Positions 16,401 through 21,940 of a stretch of DNA of 32,765 nt are shown here, piece after piece. The stretch spans positions 1-32,765 of the forward strand of contig ONKX01000053.1 of assembly GCA_900318555.1 (NCBI GenBank), given 5' to 3'. The position numbers were made by a program, and so were the translations under genes. Source of the DNA: an uncultured Prevotellaceae bacterium (GTDB lineage Bacteria; Bacteroidota; Bacteroidia; Bacteroidales; Bacteroidaceae). A model generated the notes under the pieces. The model was given only the letters and a program-made list of their open reading frames with translations. It made no database searches and had not been told where the DNA came from. The stretch's first letter is position 1. Each line of letters begins with the position of its first letter.

Positions 16401-17409
16401 TAAGACCTTGAGCTATAACTATGGGGCCACTATCACTCCAGAGCCTGCACCAACAAGAGAAGGGTACACTTTCTCAGGTTGGAGCGAGATACCAGCAACT
16501 ATGCCTGCTCATGATGTAACGGTTACTGGAACATTCTCAGTTAACAAATACAAACTGACTTATATGGTTGACGGTGAAGTCTATAAGACCTTATACTATA
16601 ACTATGGAGCAACGATTACCCCTGAGCCTGCACCAACGAAGGAAGGTTATACCTTCTCTGGGTGGAGCGAGATTCCGGCAACAATGCCGGCATATGATGT
16701 AACTGTTACGGGCTCGTTTACAAAGGGAGCCTATAAACTGACATACATGGTCGATGGCGAAATTTATAAAACCATGAGCTATGACTATGGGGCCACTATT
16801 ACACCCGAGCCGGCACCCACGAAAGAAGGTTATACATTCTTGGGCTGGAGCGATATACCTGAGACAATGCCTGCACACGACGTAACTGTTACAGGAACAT
16901 TCACCATCAACAAGTATAAACTCATTTACAAAGTTGATGGCGCTGAATACCAGTCTTACGAGTTGGAATATGGTGCAACCATCACTCCTGAACCTGCACC
17001 AACAAAGGAAGGATATACGTTCTCTGGATGGAGCGAAATCCCGACGACAATGCCTGCACACGATGTTACTGTGACAGGAACATTCGTTGTCAATCAGTAC
17101 ACCATCACCTATATCATAGACAATGAGGTGTATACAACGCAAACGGTGGATTATGGCTCAACTATTATTCCTCCGACAATACCTGAACGCGAAGGGTATG
17201 ATTTCGCTTGGGGTGATTTCCCAGAGACAATGCCTGCATATGACATTACCATCTATGGCACCTATACGACTGGTGTTGAAGCCATCATGGCTGGTGAGGT
17301 TGATTGCCAGATATTCTCATTGGACGGTAAACCTCTTAACGAACTTCAGAAGGGCGTAAACATTGTTCGTATGAATAACAGACAGATTCGCAAGGTGGTT
17401 GTGAGGTAA
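13417..17409 (+). CDS. BspA-like leucine-rich repeat surface protein with InlB-type repeats and T9SS-like tail
   Basis: A 1330-aa exported protein. Signal peptide MKNLKLTFLLTVFMSMVGVNSYA. Residues about 50-790 form LRR_5 (BspA/TpLRR) repeats of the type VTSIGEGAFGDCPHLESVTI; I count 23 'AF-x-x-C/N' units, with irregular islands between them. Residues 801-1288 are eight tandem 61-residue InlB-B/Flg_new repeats (YKLTYKVDGEVYKT, ATITPEPAPTKEGYTFSGWS, MPAHDVTVTG). The last about 40 residues (CQIFSLDGKPLNELQKGVNI, then RKVVVR) resemble a type IX secretion sorting tail. BspA relatives bind fibronectin, fibrinogen or other host or bacterial surfaces; the ligand here is unknown. A strong terminator follows. 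The gene is probably expressed from the 12492-12523 promoter or a site not recognised in the 94-nt gap. Confidence 0.93.
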   Translation: MKNLKLTFLLTVFMSMVGVNSYAWFGMENNDGVRIYYAFINNNNELSVCYVGSNKYSGHVVIPESVTYEGKTYSVTSIGEGAFGDCPHLESVTIPNSVTSIGDQAFRDCPALESVTIGNSVTSIGRQAFKNCISLKSVNIPNSVTIIQYDAFYGCTGLESVAIGNGVTTIGDEIFCGCTNLKSVTLNSNAITSANYTSKKNICNIFGSQVTEYILGEDVTEIGEYAFYGCKNITSVSFSDNLNKISHHAFSGCEGLKTIVLTNNVTEIGNNVFEGCSNMETITLSKDLSTIGGEAFKKCKSLLSIEIPYTLTAIGIDAFVGCEKLEKVIVRDLNGWCKIDFKNRFSNPLAFAHHYYINENTEIEDLNIPEGIGSIGKYAFYGASFIKSCVIPKDIKEISSHAFRDCESLRSLSLAEGVESINEYAFYYCKKLEVVEIPNSVTSIDNNAFGATNLNSLYVSSGVTSIGQGAFMGVTYPIKTIWFSNNPPSGYANAAADNINYVPSEQYKSLTSKKIYPYLSSYFVVDGVKYVPISPSERTCDVIDCCYDNTSENINIGKEVIHKGVPMTVKNINSYAFTNNTYTKKVNLEQDGNISDDAFQYCTNIEELNIANNGGIGAGAFRECRGLKNVTIDCSDDIGVSAFIDSDIHGTLKISNRGNIQSLAFNHVTGEYKAIVDNKGEISDNVFLNSTGLKDIIIGEDVTKLGYRAFYGCTELDSITIGSRVETIGKDAFYNCKKITKIVCRATTPPVCDVMALDDINKWNCTLSVPKGSLAAYQQAPQWKEFFFINDDVTPPTPVTYMLIYVVDGIEYKIYEIEEGATITPEPAPTKEGYTFSGWSEIPATMPAHDVTVTGSFTINKYKLTYKVDGAEYKSYELEYGTKITPEPAPTKEGYTFSGWSEIPATMPAHDVTVTGTFAINKYKLIYKVDSEVYKTLSYDYGATITPEPAPTKEGYTFSGWSEIPETMPAHDVTVTGTFAINKYKLVYKVDGEVYKTLSYNYGATITPEPAPTREGYTFSGWSEIPATMPAHDVTVTGTFSVNKYKLTYMVDGEVYKTLYYNYGATITPEPAPTKEGYTFSGWSEIPATMPAYDVTVTGSFTKGAYKLTYMVDGEIYKTMSYDYGATITPEPAPTKEGYTFLGWSDIPETMPAHDVTVTGTFTINKYKLIYKVDGAEYQSYELEYGATITPEPAPTKEGYTFSGWSEIPTTMPAHDVTVTGTFVVNQYTITYIIDNEVYTTQTVDYGSTIIPPTIPEREGYDFAWGDFPETMPAYDITIYGTYTTGVEAIMAGEVDCQIFSLDGKPLNELQKGVNIVRMNNRQIRKVVVR
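15817..17280 (+). repeat. Eight tandem 183-nt coding repeats (InlB/Flg_new type)
   Basis: The period is exactly 61 codons from Tyr801 (15817) to about 17280. Units 2 to 7 are close to identical in protein but differ at many synonymous sites. Unit 8 (starting 17098, YTITYIIDNEVYTT) is diverged and unit 1 is slightly diverged, the usual pattern for edge copies of an expanding array. Confidence 0.9.
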
Positions 17410-17426
17410 ATTAGTTCTGAATAATC

Positions 17427-17468
17427 AATGGAGTCGGAGAAAAGATTCATCTCCGACTCCATTTTTTT
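17427..17468 (+). terminator. Intrinsic terminator after the BspA-like gene
   Basis: A perfect 14-bp stem, AATGGAGTCGGAGA (17427-17440) with TCTCCGACTCCATT (17450-17463), a 9-nt loop and a run of T to 17468. Confidence 0.95.
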
Positions 17469-17514
17469 GTTTGGAAGAGTACGGGTCTGGCTTGTCCATT
17501 GCCATGATTCCTCT

Positions 17515-17592
17515 AGCCATACTCTAGGCATACTCTAGGCTGCTTCTTGGCATACTCTAGGCTTACTCGTTCAATATGGGTAGAGTATGGCT
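17515..17592. repeat. Short intergenic repeats CATACTCTAGGC with an inverted partner
   Basis: GCATACTCTAGGC-type units occur at 17516-17529, 17528-17540 and 17549-17562. AGCCATACTCT (17515-17525) is the exact inverse of AGAGTATGGCT (17582-17592). The 321-nt gap between the BspA-like stop and higB otherwise holds only the terminator and the higB promoter. Confidence 0.75.
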
Positions 17593-17678
17593 ACACTATG
17601 GGAAGAGCGAAGATGCATGGTGCTTAGAGGGGGCTTTTCCACTTTATTAAGCCAAACCATGAAAAAGTAATTCGATTT

Positions 17679-17710
17679 TTTGCGAATTTACAGATTATTT
17701 ATTATCTTTG
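17679..17710 (+). promoter_or_regulatory. Promoter of the HigBA operon
   Basis: TTTG at 17679-17682 and TATCTTTG at 17703-17710, exactly 20 nt apart. The HigB ATG lies 20 nt after the -7 element. It rules out the longer TTG-started frame that begins at 17680. Confidence 0.75.
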
Positions 17711-17730
17711 CACCCAAAATAAGAACTATC

Positions 17731-18048
17731 ATGGTTGTAACGTTTAATGAGGAGTACCTTGAGAAGCTCTATTCTAAAGGAGAGACTGGATCGAAAAAGA
17801 TATGGTTTCAGCCCCAAATAGTCAGAGGGTATCAAAAGGGAATTAAATATCTGATTCAGGCAAAGCGAAAAGAAGATTTGTATCCTTTTAAGTCTCTTCA
17901 TTTTGAAGCACTACATGGTGACAAAGAAGGCAGATTTTCCATCAAGGCAAATGATCAGTATAGAATTGAGTTTACGTTGGAGGAGTCGGACGAAGAACCT
18001 GTAGTCACGATATGTAATATTATGGAATTGTCAAATCACTATAAATAA
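17731..18048 (+). CDS. higB: HigB-type toxin, RelE/ParE superfamily (plasmid maintenance killer)
   Basis: A 105-aa protein starting MVVTFNEEYLEKLYSKG. It has the compact RelE/HigB fold pattern: an N-terminal helix, GYQKGIKYLIQAKRKEDLYP, FKSLHFEALHGDKEGRFSIK, the core strand NDQYRIEFTLEE and the terminal strand PVVTICNIMELSNHYK. Family members cut mRNA at the ribosome. The start at 17731 is set by the promoter just upstream. The stop is 6 nt before the antitoxin gene. The toxin-first order is the hallmark of HigBA, unlike most toxin-antitoxin pairs. Confidence 0.88.
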   Translation: MVVTFNEEYLEKLYSKGETGSKKIWFQPQIVRGYQKGIKYLIQAKRKEDLYPFKSLHFEALHGDKEGRFSIKANDQYRIEFTLEESDEEPVVTICNIMELSNHYK

Positions 18049-18054
18049 TAAGGT

Positions 18055-18396
18055 ATGGCTAAGATTGATTATATAAAAGAGAAAACAGCAAACAATATGA
18101 TGTCTTCGTTGTTGATTCATCCGGGCGAGATGATAAAAGATGAGATTGTAGCGCGTGGCCTTACTCAGAAAGATTTGGCCCAGCAGATGGGCGTGTCCTA
18201 TACTGTGTTTAACGAGATTCTGAATGGCAAACGTCCTGTAACAACAGAATACGCCTTGTTGCTGGAGGCTGCGCTTGGAACAGATGCAAACATTTGGATA
18301 GGTCTGCAGGCAGATTACAATATGCAGAAAATGAAGCAGGACCACTCCTTCATGAAACGATTGGAGAAAATTCGTAAGATTGCAGCAATATTCTAA
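18055..18396 (+). CDS. higA: HigA-type antitoxin, XRE/HTH family
   Basis: A 113-aa DNA-binding protein. The HTH lies at about residues 25-75: IHPGEMIKDEIVARGLTQKD, LAQQMGVSYTVFNEILNGKR and PVTTEYALLLEAALGTDANI. IHPGE is typical of HigA. In this family the protein neutralises HigB and represses the operon, probably at the promoter 17679-17710. It is preceded by higB (6-nt gap) and followed 2 nt later by the remains of a TSCPD gene. Confidence 0.92.
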   Translation: MAKIDYIKEKTANNMMSSLLIHPGEMIKDEIVARGLTQKDLAQQMGVSYTVFNEILNGKRPVTTEYALLLEAALGTDANIWIGLQADYNMQKMKQDHSFMKRLEKIRKIAAIF

Positions 18397-18398
18397 GT

Positions 18399-18547
18399 AT
18401 GAAAACAAAACATGTACAATATCAGACTCAGGGCACTTGTTCGCAATCTTGGACGGCATTCGCTGTGGTATCAAGAACACATCGTGTCCTGACCAGTTGT
18501 GTCGCGCACTGGAACAGCTGAAACAGGCTCCGTTAACGGGCGAGTGA
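18399..18547 (+). pseudogene. TSCPD-domain protein, internally deleted and frameshifted remnant
   Basis: The ATG two bases after higA opens MKTKHVQYQTQGTCSQ, the usual start of the small (about 80-90 aa) TSCPD-domain family (TIGR03905-like). The frame then leaves the family. From 18443, in another frame, the sequence reads AILDGIRCGIKNTSCPDQL then CRALEQLKQAPLTGE and a stop at 18545-18547, which is the family's C-terminal end including the naming TSCPD motif. About 40 codons of the middle are missing, with a frame change at the join near 18444. The family function is unknown, although conserved cysteines suggest metal or cofactor binding. I take it as a dead gene. A one-frame product of 40 residues could still be translated from the ATG. 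Confidence 0.72.
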
Positions 18548-18576
18548 CGTTGTCTGATAGAAAGATTAGACGAAAT

Positions 18577-18996
18577 ATGAAAAGTAGGTGTAGGGTATTG
18601 TTAACCATCATGTTGTTCATGATGTGTCAGATGGTTTGTGGGCAGACGATCGTGGACCGTTCGAATATGACCATCGGGAAGATTGGTTCGGATGGGACGG
18701 TGTATGACCGTTCGAATATGACAGTCGGACGGTTTAAGAGCGACGGCTATATCGTGGATCGGAACAATATGACTATCGGACGGATTAAGAGCGATGGCTA
18801 TATCGTTGACCGCTCGAATATGACCATCGGAAAGGTGGATTCGGACGGGACAGTGAAAGACCGTTCGAATATGACTTTAGGAAAGGTGAAGTCTGACGGT
18901 TATGTCGTAGATAGGAGCAATATGACTATAGGACGGGCAAAGGACGTTCCGACGTCCTATGCAGCTGTGTATTTCTTCTTTAATATGTTTCAATAA
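18577..18996 (+). CDS. 5-fold beta-flower repeat protein, secreted
   Basis: A 139-aa exported protein (signal peptide MKSRCRVLLTIMLFMMCQMVCGQ). The mature part is six copies of a 17-residue repeat (DRSNMTIGKIGSDGTVY type) and a short tail, PTSYAAVYFFFNMFQ. The Asp-Arg-Ser-Asn and Ser-Asp-Gly turns and alternating hydrophobic residues indicate short beta hairpins around a central axis, as in the Bacteroidota '5-fold beta-flower' family. The family name comes from structure; no biochemical role is known to me. The start at 18577 is chosen because it begins the signal peptide; a GTG-led extension upstream overlaps the TSCPD remnant. The gene ends inside a hairpin shared with convergent sufS. Confidence 0.8.
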   Translation: MKSRCRVLLTIMLFMMCQMVCGQTIVDRSNMTIGKIGSDGTVYDRSNMTVGRFKSDGYIVDRNNMTIGRIKSDGYIVDRSNMTIGKVDSDGTVKDRSNMTLGKVKSDGYVVDRSNMTIGRAKDVPTSYAAVYFFFNMFQ

Positions 18997-19021
18997 TCAC
19001 GGGCAGGAGCCCCTGATTATT
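18992..19021. terminator. Bidirectional terminator between the beta-flower gene and sufS
   Basis: 13-bp arms 18992-19004 and 19009-19021 (AATAATCACGGGC / GCCCCTGATTATT) with one mismatch and an AGGA loop. The A-rich and T-rich arm ends give a T-tract on either strand. It overlaps the stop codon of the beta-flower gene and lies two bases from the sufS stop. Confidence 0.8.
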
Positions 19022-19023
19022 GT

Positions 19024-20310
19024 TTAAAACATCTGACTGACGCGACGGATGCCGGCCACGAGAGTATCGATTTCTTCTTTCGTGTTATAAAGAGCAAACG
19101 AGGCGCGGACGGTGCCAGAGATGCCGAGGCGGTCCATCAGCGGTTGAGCACAATGATGACCCGTGCGGACGGCAATGCCGAGGCGGTCGAGTATGGTGCC
19201 CATATCCAAGTGGTGGATGTTGCCGACGTTGAAAGAGACAACGGCGTCACGCACAGAGGGGACAGTCCCCCTGTAATTCGCTGCGCTGCTCACAGAGGGG
19301 ACAGTCCCCACGCCAGCCACAGGACACGGACCGTAGATGTGCATGTCAGGAATCGTCATTAACTGTTCCATGCAGTAGCGGGTGAGTTCCTGCTCGTGTT
19401 GCTGGATGGCGTCGAAACCAATAGCGTCGATGTATTCTATGGCTTTGGCCAGTCCGTGGGTAGCCACATAATCAGGCGTGCCAGCCTCGAACTTAAACGG
19501 CAGGCGTTCGAAGGTCGTCCGTTCCCACGTCACCTTATCAATCATTTCGCCACCGCCCTGATAGGGAGGCAATTTCTCCAGCCATTCCTCCTTGCCGTAT
19601 AGCACACCGATGCCTGTCGGGCCGTACATCTTATGACCGCTGAAGGCAAAGAAGTCACAGTCCATCGCCTGCACGTCCACCTTGAAATGGGGCGCACTCT
19701 GGGCACCATCGACTAAGACGGGGATGCCGTGTGCGTGGGCTATCTTGATGATTTCCTCTACAGGGTTTATCGTGCCCAATACGTTGCTGACGTGAGCTAT
19801 GCTCACCAACTTCGTTTTAGTTGAAAGTTGAGAGTTGAGAGTTGAAAGTTTGAGACGGCCGTCGTCCGTAATGGGCAGGTGCTTGACGACAATGCCTCGT
19901 TTCATCGCCTGCAACTGCCATGAGACGATGTTCGAATGGTGTTCCATCTCCGTTACGAGGACCTCGTCGCCCTCCTTCATCTGGCTCTCGCAGAATGAAC
20001 TGGCCACCAGGTTAATGGCCTCCGTAGTGCCGCGCGTAAACACGATTTCCTCCGTCTTGCGGGCGTTGATGAACTGGCGCACTTTTTCGCGTGCCGCCTC
20101 GTGCAGATCGGTAGCCTGCTGACTCAGGTAGTGTACACCACGATGTACATTGGCATTCACGTTCAGGTATTCGTCCCTCATCGCGTCCAGCACCATCAGC
20201 GGCTTCTGCGTCGTTGCCGCATTGTCCAGATACACCAATGGCTTGCCGTAAACCTCACGACCTAAAATAGGAAAATCCTCGCGTATTTTTTGAATATCGT
20301 ATATGTTCAT
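19024..20310 (-). CDS. sufS: Cysteine desulfurase, SufS type
   Basis: A PLP enzyme that takes sulfur from L-cysteine for iron-sulfur cluster assembly. Landmarks: FPILGREVYGKPLVYLDNAA, EMEHHSNIVSWQ, AHVSNVLGTINPV, DGAQSAPHFKVDVQAMDCDF, the PLP lysine in FSGHKMYGPTGIG (Lys227) and the persulfide cysteine in VRTGHHCAQPLMDRLG (Cys387). The start at 20310 (MNIYDIQKI) is used because an earlier ATG at 20340 falls inside the promoter -7 box. Two repeat tracts lie in the gene: LKLSTLNSQLSTKTK from a heptad array, and a segment of about 20 residues between IYGP and VVSFNV (GTVPSV repeated) from palindromic repeats. No sufBCD genes are adjacent in the window. Confidence 0.95.
   Translation of the reverse strand: MNIYDIQKIREDFPILGREVYGKPLVYLDNAATTQKPLMVLDAMRDEYLNVNANVHRGVHYLSQQATDLHEAAREKVRQFINARKTEEIVFTRGTTEAINLVASSFCESQMKEGDEVLVTEMEHHSNIVSWQLQAMKRGIVVKHLPITDDGRLKLSTLNSQLSTKTKLVSIAHVSNVLGTINPVEEIIKIAHAHGIPVLVDGAQSAPHFKVDVQAMDCDFFAFSGHKMYGPTGIGVLYGKEEWLEKLPPYQGGGEMIDKVTWERTTFERLPFKFEAGTPDYVATHGLAKAIEYIDAIGFDAIQQHEQELTRYCMEQLMTIPDMHIYGPCPVAGVGTVPSVSSAANYRGTVPSVRDAVVSFNVGNIHHLDMGTILDRLGIAVRTGHHCAQPLMDRLGISGTVRASFALYNTKEEIDTLVAGIRRVSQMF
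19252..19309. repeat. Duplicated 19-bp palindrome-bearing repeat inside sufS
   Basis: CACAGAGGGGACAGTCCCC occurs at 19252-19270 and again at 19291-19309, 39 bp (13 codons) apart. Each copy contains the near-perfect palindrome GGGGAC-A-GTCCCC. It codes for GTVPSV twice, in a place where E. coli-type SufS has only a short link. Confidence 0.9.
19819..19846. repeat. Heptad repeat arm inside sufS
   Basis: Four 7-bp units on the plus strand: AGTTGAA, AGTTGAG, AGTTGAG, AGTTGAA, with a weak fifth (AGTTTGA). They code on the minus strand for LSTLNSQLS. The unit shares the G-T-T-G-A core with the heptads in the DUF6298 gene. Confidence 0.88.
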
Positions 20311-20337
20311 TTTCTCTTTGTTCTCGCTTTTCGCTTG

Positions 20338-20345
20338 CAAAGATA
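20338..20345 (-). promoter_or_regulatory. -7 promoter element of sufS
   Basis: TATCTTTG on the minus strand (20345 to 20338), an exact TAnnTTTG match, 28 nt before the ATG at 20310. It sits between the SSS symporter stop and sufS, so sufS is probably transcribed apart from the upstream glycosidase operon. The -33 box is not clear. Confidence 0.55.
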
Positions 20346-20353
20346 ATACTTTT

Positions 20354-21940
20354 CTATCGAAGACGAGAAGAAAAACGCAAAAAAGTGACGAGGAATCCTG
20401 TCAGGAAGATGACCGTCGTGCCGAGTACGATGGCCAGATAGGGGTGCAGGTGGATGCCTGGCAGATCCCACATGGAAGCCAACGATATCCACGCAATAAC
20501 CACGATGCCTGCGACGCAACCCAAGAAGGCCGCCAGACGGTTGATTTTCTGGGGAATACAGCCCAGCAGGAAGAGTCCGAGCATGCCTCCGCTGAATATC
20601 GAGCTGAGTGTCCACCAAGCGTCGATGATGCTTTCTACCGAGAGCATCGCAATAGCCACACAGGCCCCTAACATACCTACGCCAAAGCTGGAAAAGCGGA
20701 CAATGGCGAGTTCAAGTTTTTGGTGCTTTTTAGAGGTAAGAGGTAAGGGGTGAGAGGTAAGAGATATGTCTGATGACGGATTCCAGTTTTGTACTGTTGT
20801 TTGAACATTTCTCTTACCTCTTACTTCTCTCCACTCACCTCTAACCTTGAGGAAGAAGGGACGCACGTAGTCGGTCAGGATAATCGTAGCGGCAGAGGTG
20901 ACGGAAGTGGAGACGGTGCTCATGCCAGCTGCGAAAATCGAGGCGATAAGCAAGCCGCGAAGACCTACAGGCAGACCATTGACGATAAAATAGGGGAAGA
21001 CGTAGTCGGGCTTGGCCTGAATCTCTGCTGGCAAGGGTGCCACGCCTGCCTGATAGTACGAGTAAAGTGCCGAGCCTATGAGGAAAAACAGTGCCGAGAC
21101 AGGGATGAAGAGATAGCCTCCGAAGAGTGCCGAGAATTTCGCGTCCTTGTCCGTCTTGGCAGCATGGTAGCGTTGTACGTAGTTCTGGTCGATACCGTAG
21201 TTTTGCAAGTTGATGAAAATGCCGTAGATGAGACAAACCCAGAACGTTGAGGTGGTGAGGTCGCTGGTAAATGCACCTAACGAGAACTTATTGCCCTCAG
21301 GGCTGTTTGCCGCAAGTTCAAAGGTCTGCATAGGTCCTTCAGGCATGGAAAACATGAGGATAGCCAAGCATAGCACAGCTCCACCTATTAATATAATACC
21401 CTGTATGGCGTCTGCCCAGATGACAGCTTTCAAGCCACCCATCATTGAATAAATAATGATACCTATTGACGTGAGAATGATGACAGTATGCATGTCCCAT
21501 CCCATCAGGATATACATCGGCACAGCTAACAAATATAGGATGCTGCCCATGCGTGCAATCTGCGTCAACAGGTAGCATGCCGAGGCATAGAGTCGAGCCC
21601 AGACGCCAAACTTTTCTTCCAAAAACGTATAGGCCGAAACGGAACCTGAATGCCTGTAGAACGGCACGAAATATTTGGCGGCAAAGTAGGAGGCAATGGG
21701 TATGGACAAGGAGAATACAAAGGCGTTCCAATCAGCAGCAAACGCCTTGCCCGGATAGCCGATGTACGATATGCTGCTGACGTAGGTGGCGAAAATGGAC
21801 ATACCCACCACCCAGCCAGGAATAGAATGGCCCGCAGAGGTGAACTCATCAGCACTGGAGCCTTTCTTGAAGAACGAACAGCCGAAGACGACGACACCTA
21901 AGGTGAAGGCGATAAAGACGATGAAATCAATCAGATGCAT
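20354..21940 (-). CDS. Sodium:solute symporter (SSS family)
   Basis: A 528-aa inner-membrane protein with about 13 hydrophobic helices. SSS signatures: GWVVGMSIFATYVSSISYIG in TM2, GGLKAVIWADAIQGIILIGG, NYGIDQNYVQRYHAAKTDKD and GLLIASIFAAGMSTVSTSVT. Members import sugars, sialic acids, amino acids or organic acids with sodium. As the last gene of an operon with glycosidases and a NanA/DapA-type aldolase (10-bp overlap), it is probably the uptake step for a released sugar acid. A cytosolic loop at residues 364-403 is enlarged by a 117-bp inverted heptad repeat that codes for LKVRGEWREVRGKR, a linker, and SLTSHPLPLTSK; the flanking helices are intact. Confidence 0.92.
   Translation of the reverse strand: MHLIDFIVFIAFTLGVVVFGCSFFKKGSSADEFTSAGHSIPGWVVGMSIFATYVSSISYIGYPGKAFAADWNAFVFSLSIPIASYFAAKYFVPFYRHSGSVSAYTFLEEKFGVWARLYASACYLLTQIARMGSILYLLAVPMYILMGWDMHTVIILTSIGIIIYSMMGGLKAVIWADAIQGIILIGGAVLCLAILMFSMPEGPMQTFELAANSPEGNKFSLGAFTSDLTTSTFWVCLIYGIFINLQNYGIDQNYVQRYHAAKTDKDAKFSALFGGYLFIPVSALFFLIGSALYSYYQAGVAPLPAEIQAKPDYVFPYFIVNGLPVGLRGLLIASIFAAGMSTVSTSVTSAATIILTDYVRPFFLKVRGEWREVRGKRNVQTTVQNWNPSSDISLTSHPLPLTSKKHQKLELAIVRFSSFGVGMLGACVAIAMLSVESIIDAWWTLSSIFSGGMLGLFLLGCIPQKINRLAAFLGCVAGIVVIAWISLASMWDLPGIHLHPYLAIVLGTTVIFLTGFLVTFLRFSSRLR
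20732..20848. repeat. 117-bp inverted heptad element inside the SSS symporter gene
   Basis: The left arm has five 7-bp units at 20732-20766 (AGAGGTA twice, AGGGGTG, AGAGGTA, AGAGATA). A linker of about 45 nt follows. The right arm, about 20808-20848, has units in the opposite orientation (TACCTCT, TACTTCT, CTCCACT, CACCTCT). Total length is 39 codons, in frame. Confidence 0.85.

Noticed and set aside
17515-17592. CRISPR-like or invertible-promoter array
   Set aside because: Direct copies are only 12-14 bp, partly overlapping, with uneven spacing. The segment between the inverted ends contains no promoter.
17680-17730. TTG-started extension of HigB
   Set aside because: It would begin within the promoter and adds residues that HigB proteins lack.
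20311-20340. Upstream ATG of sufS at 20340
   Set aside because: It overlaps the TATCTTTG promoter box; family members begin near MNIYDIQKI.
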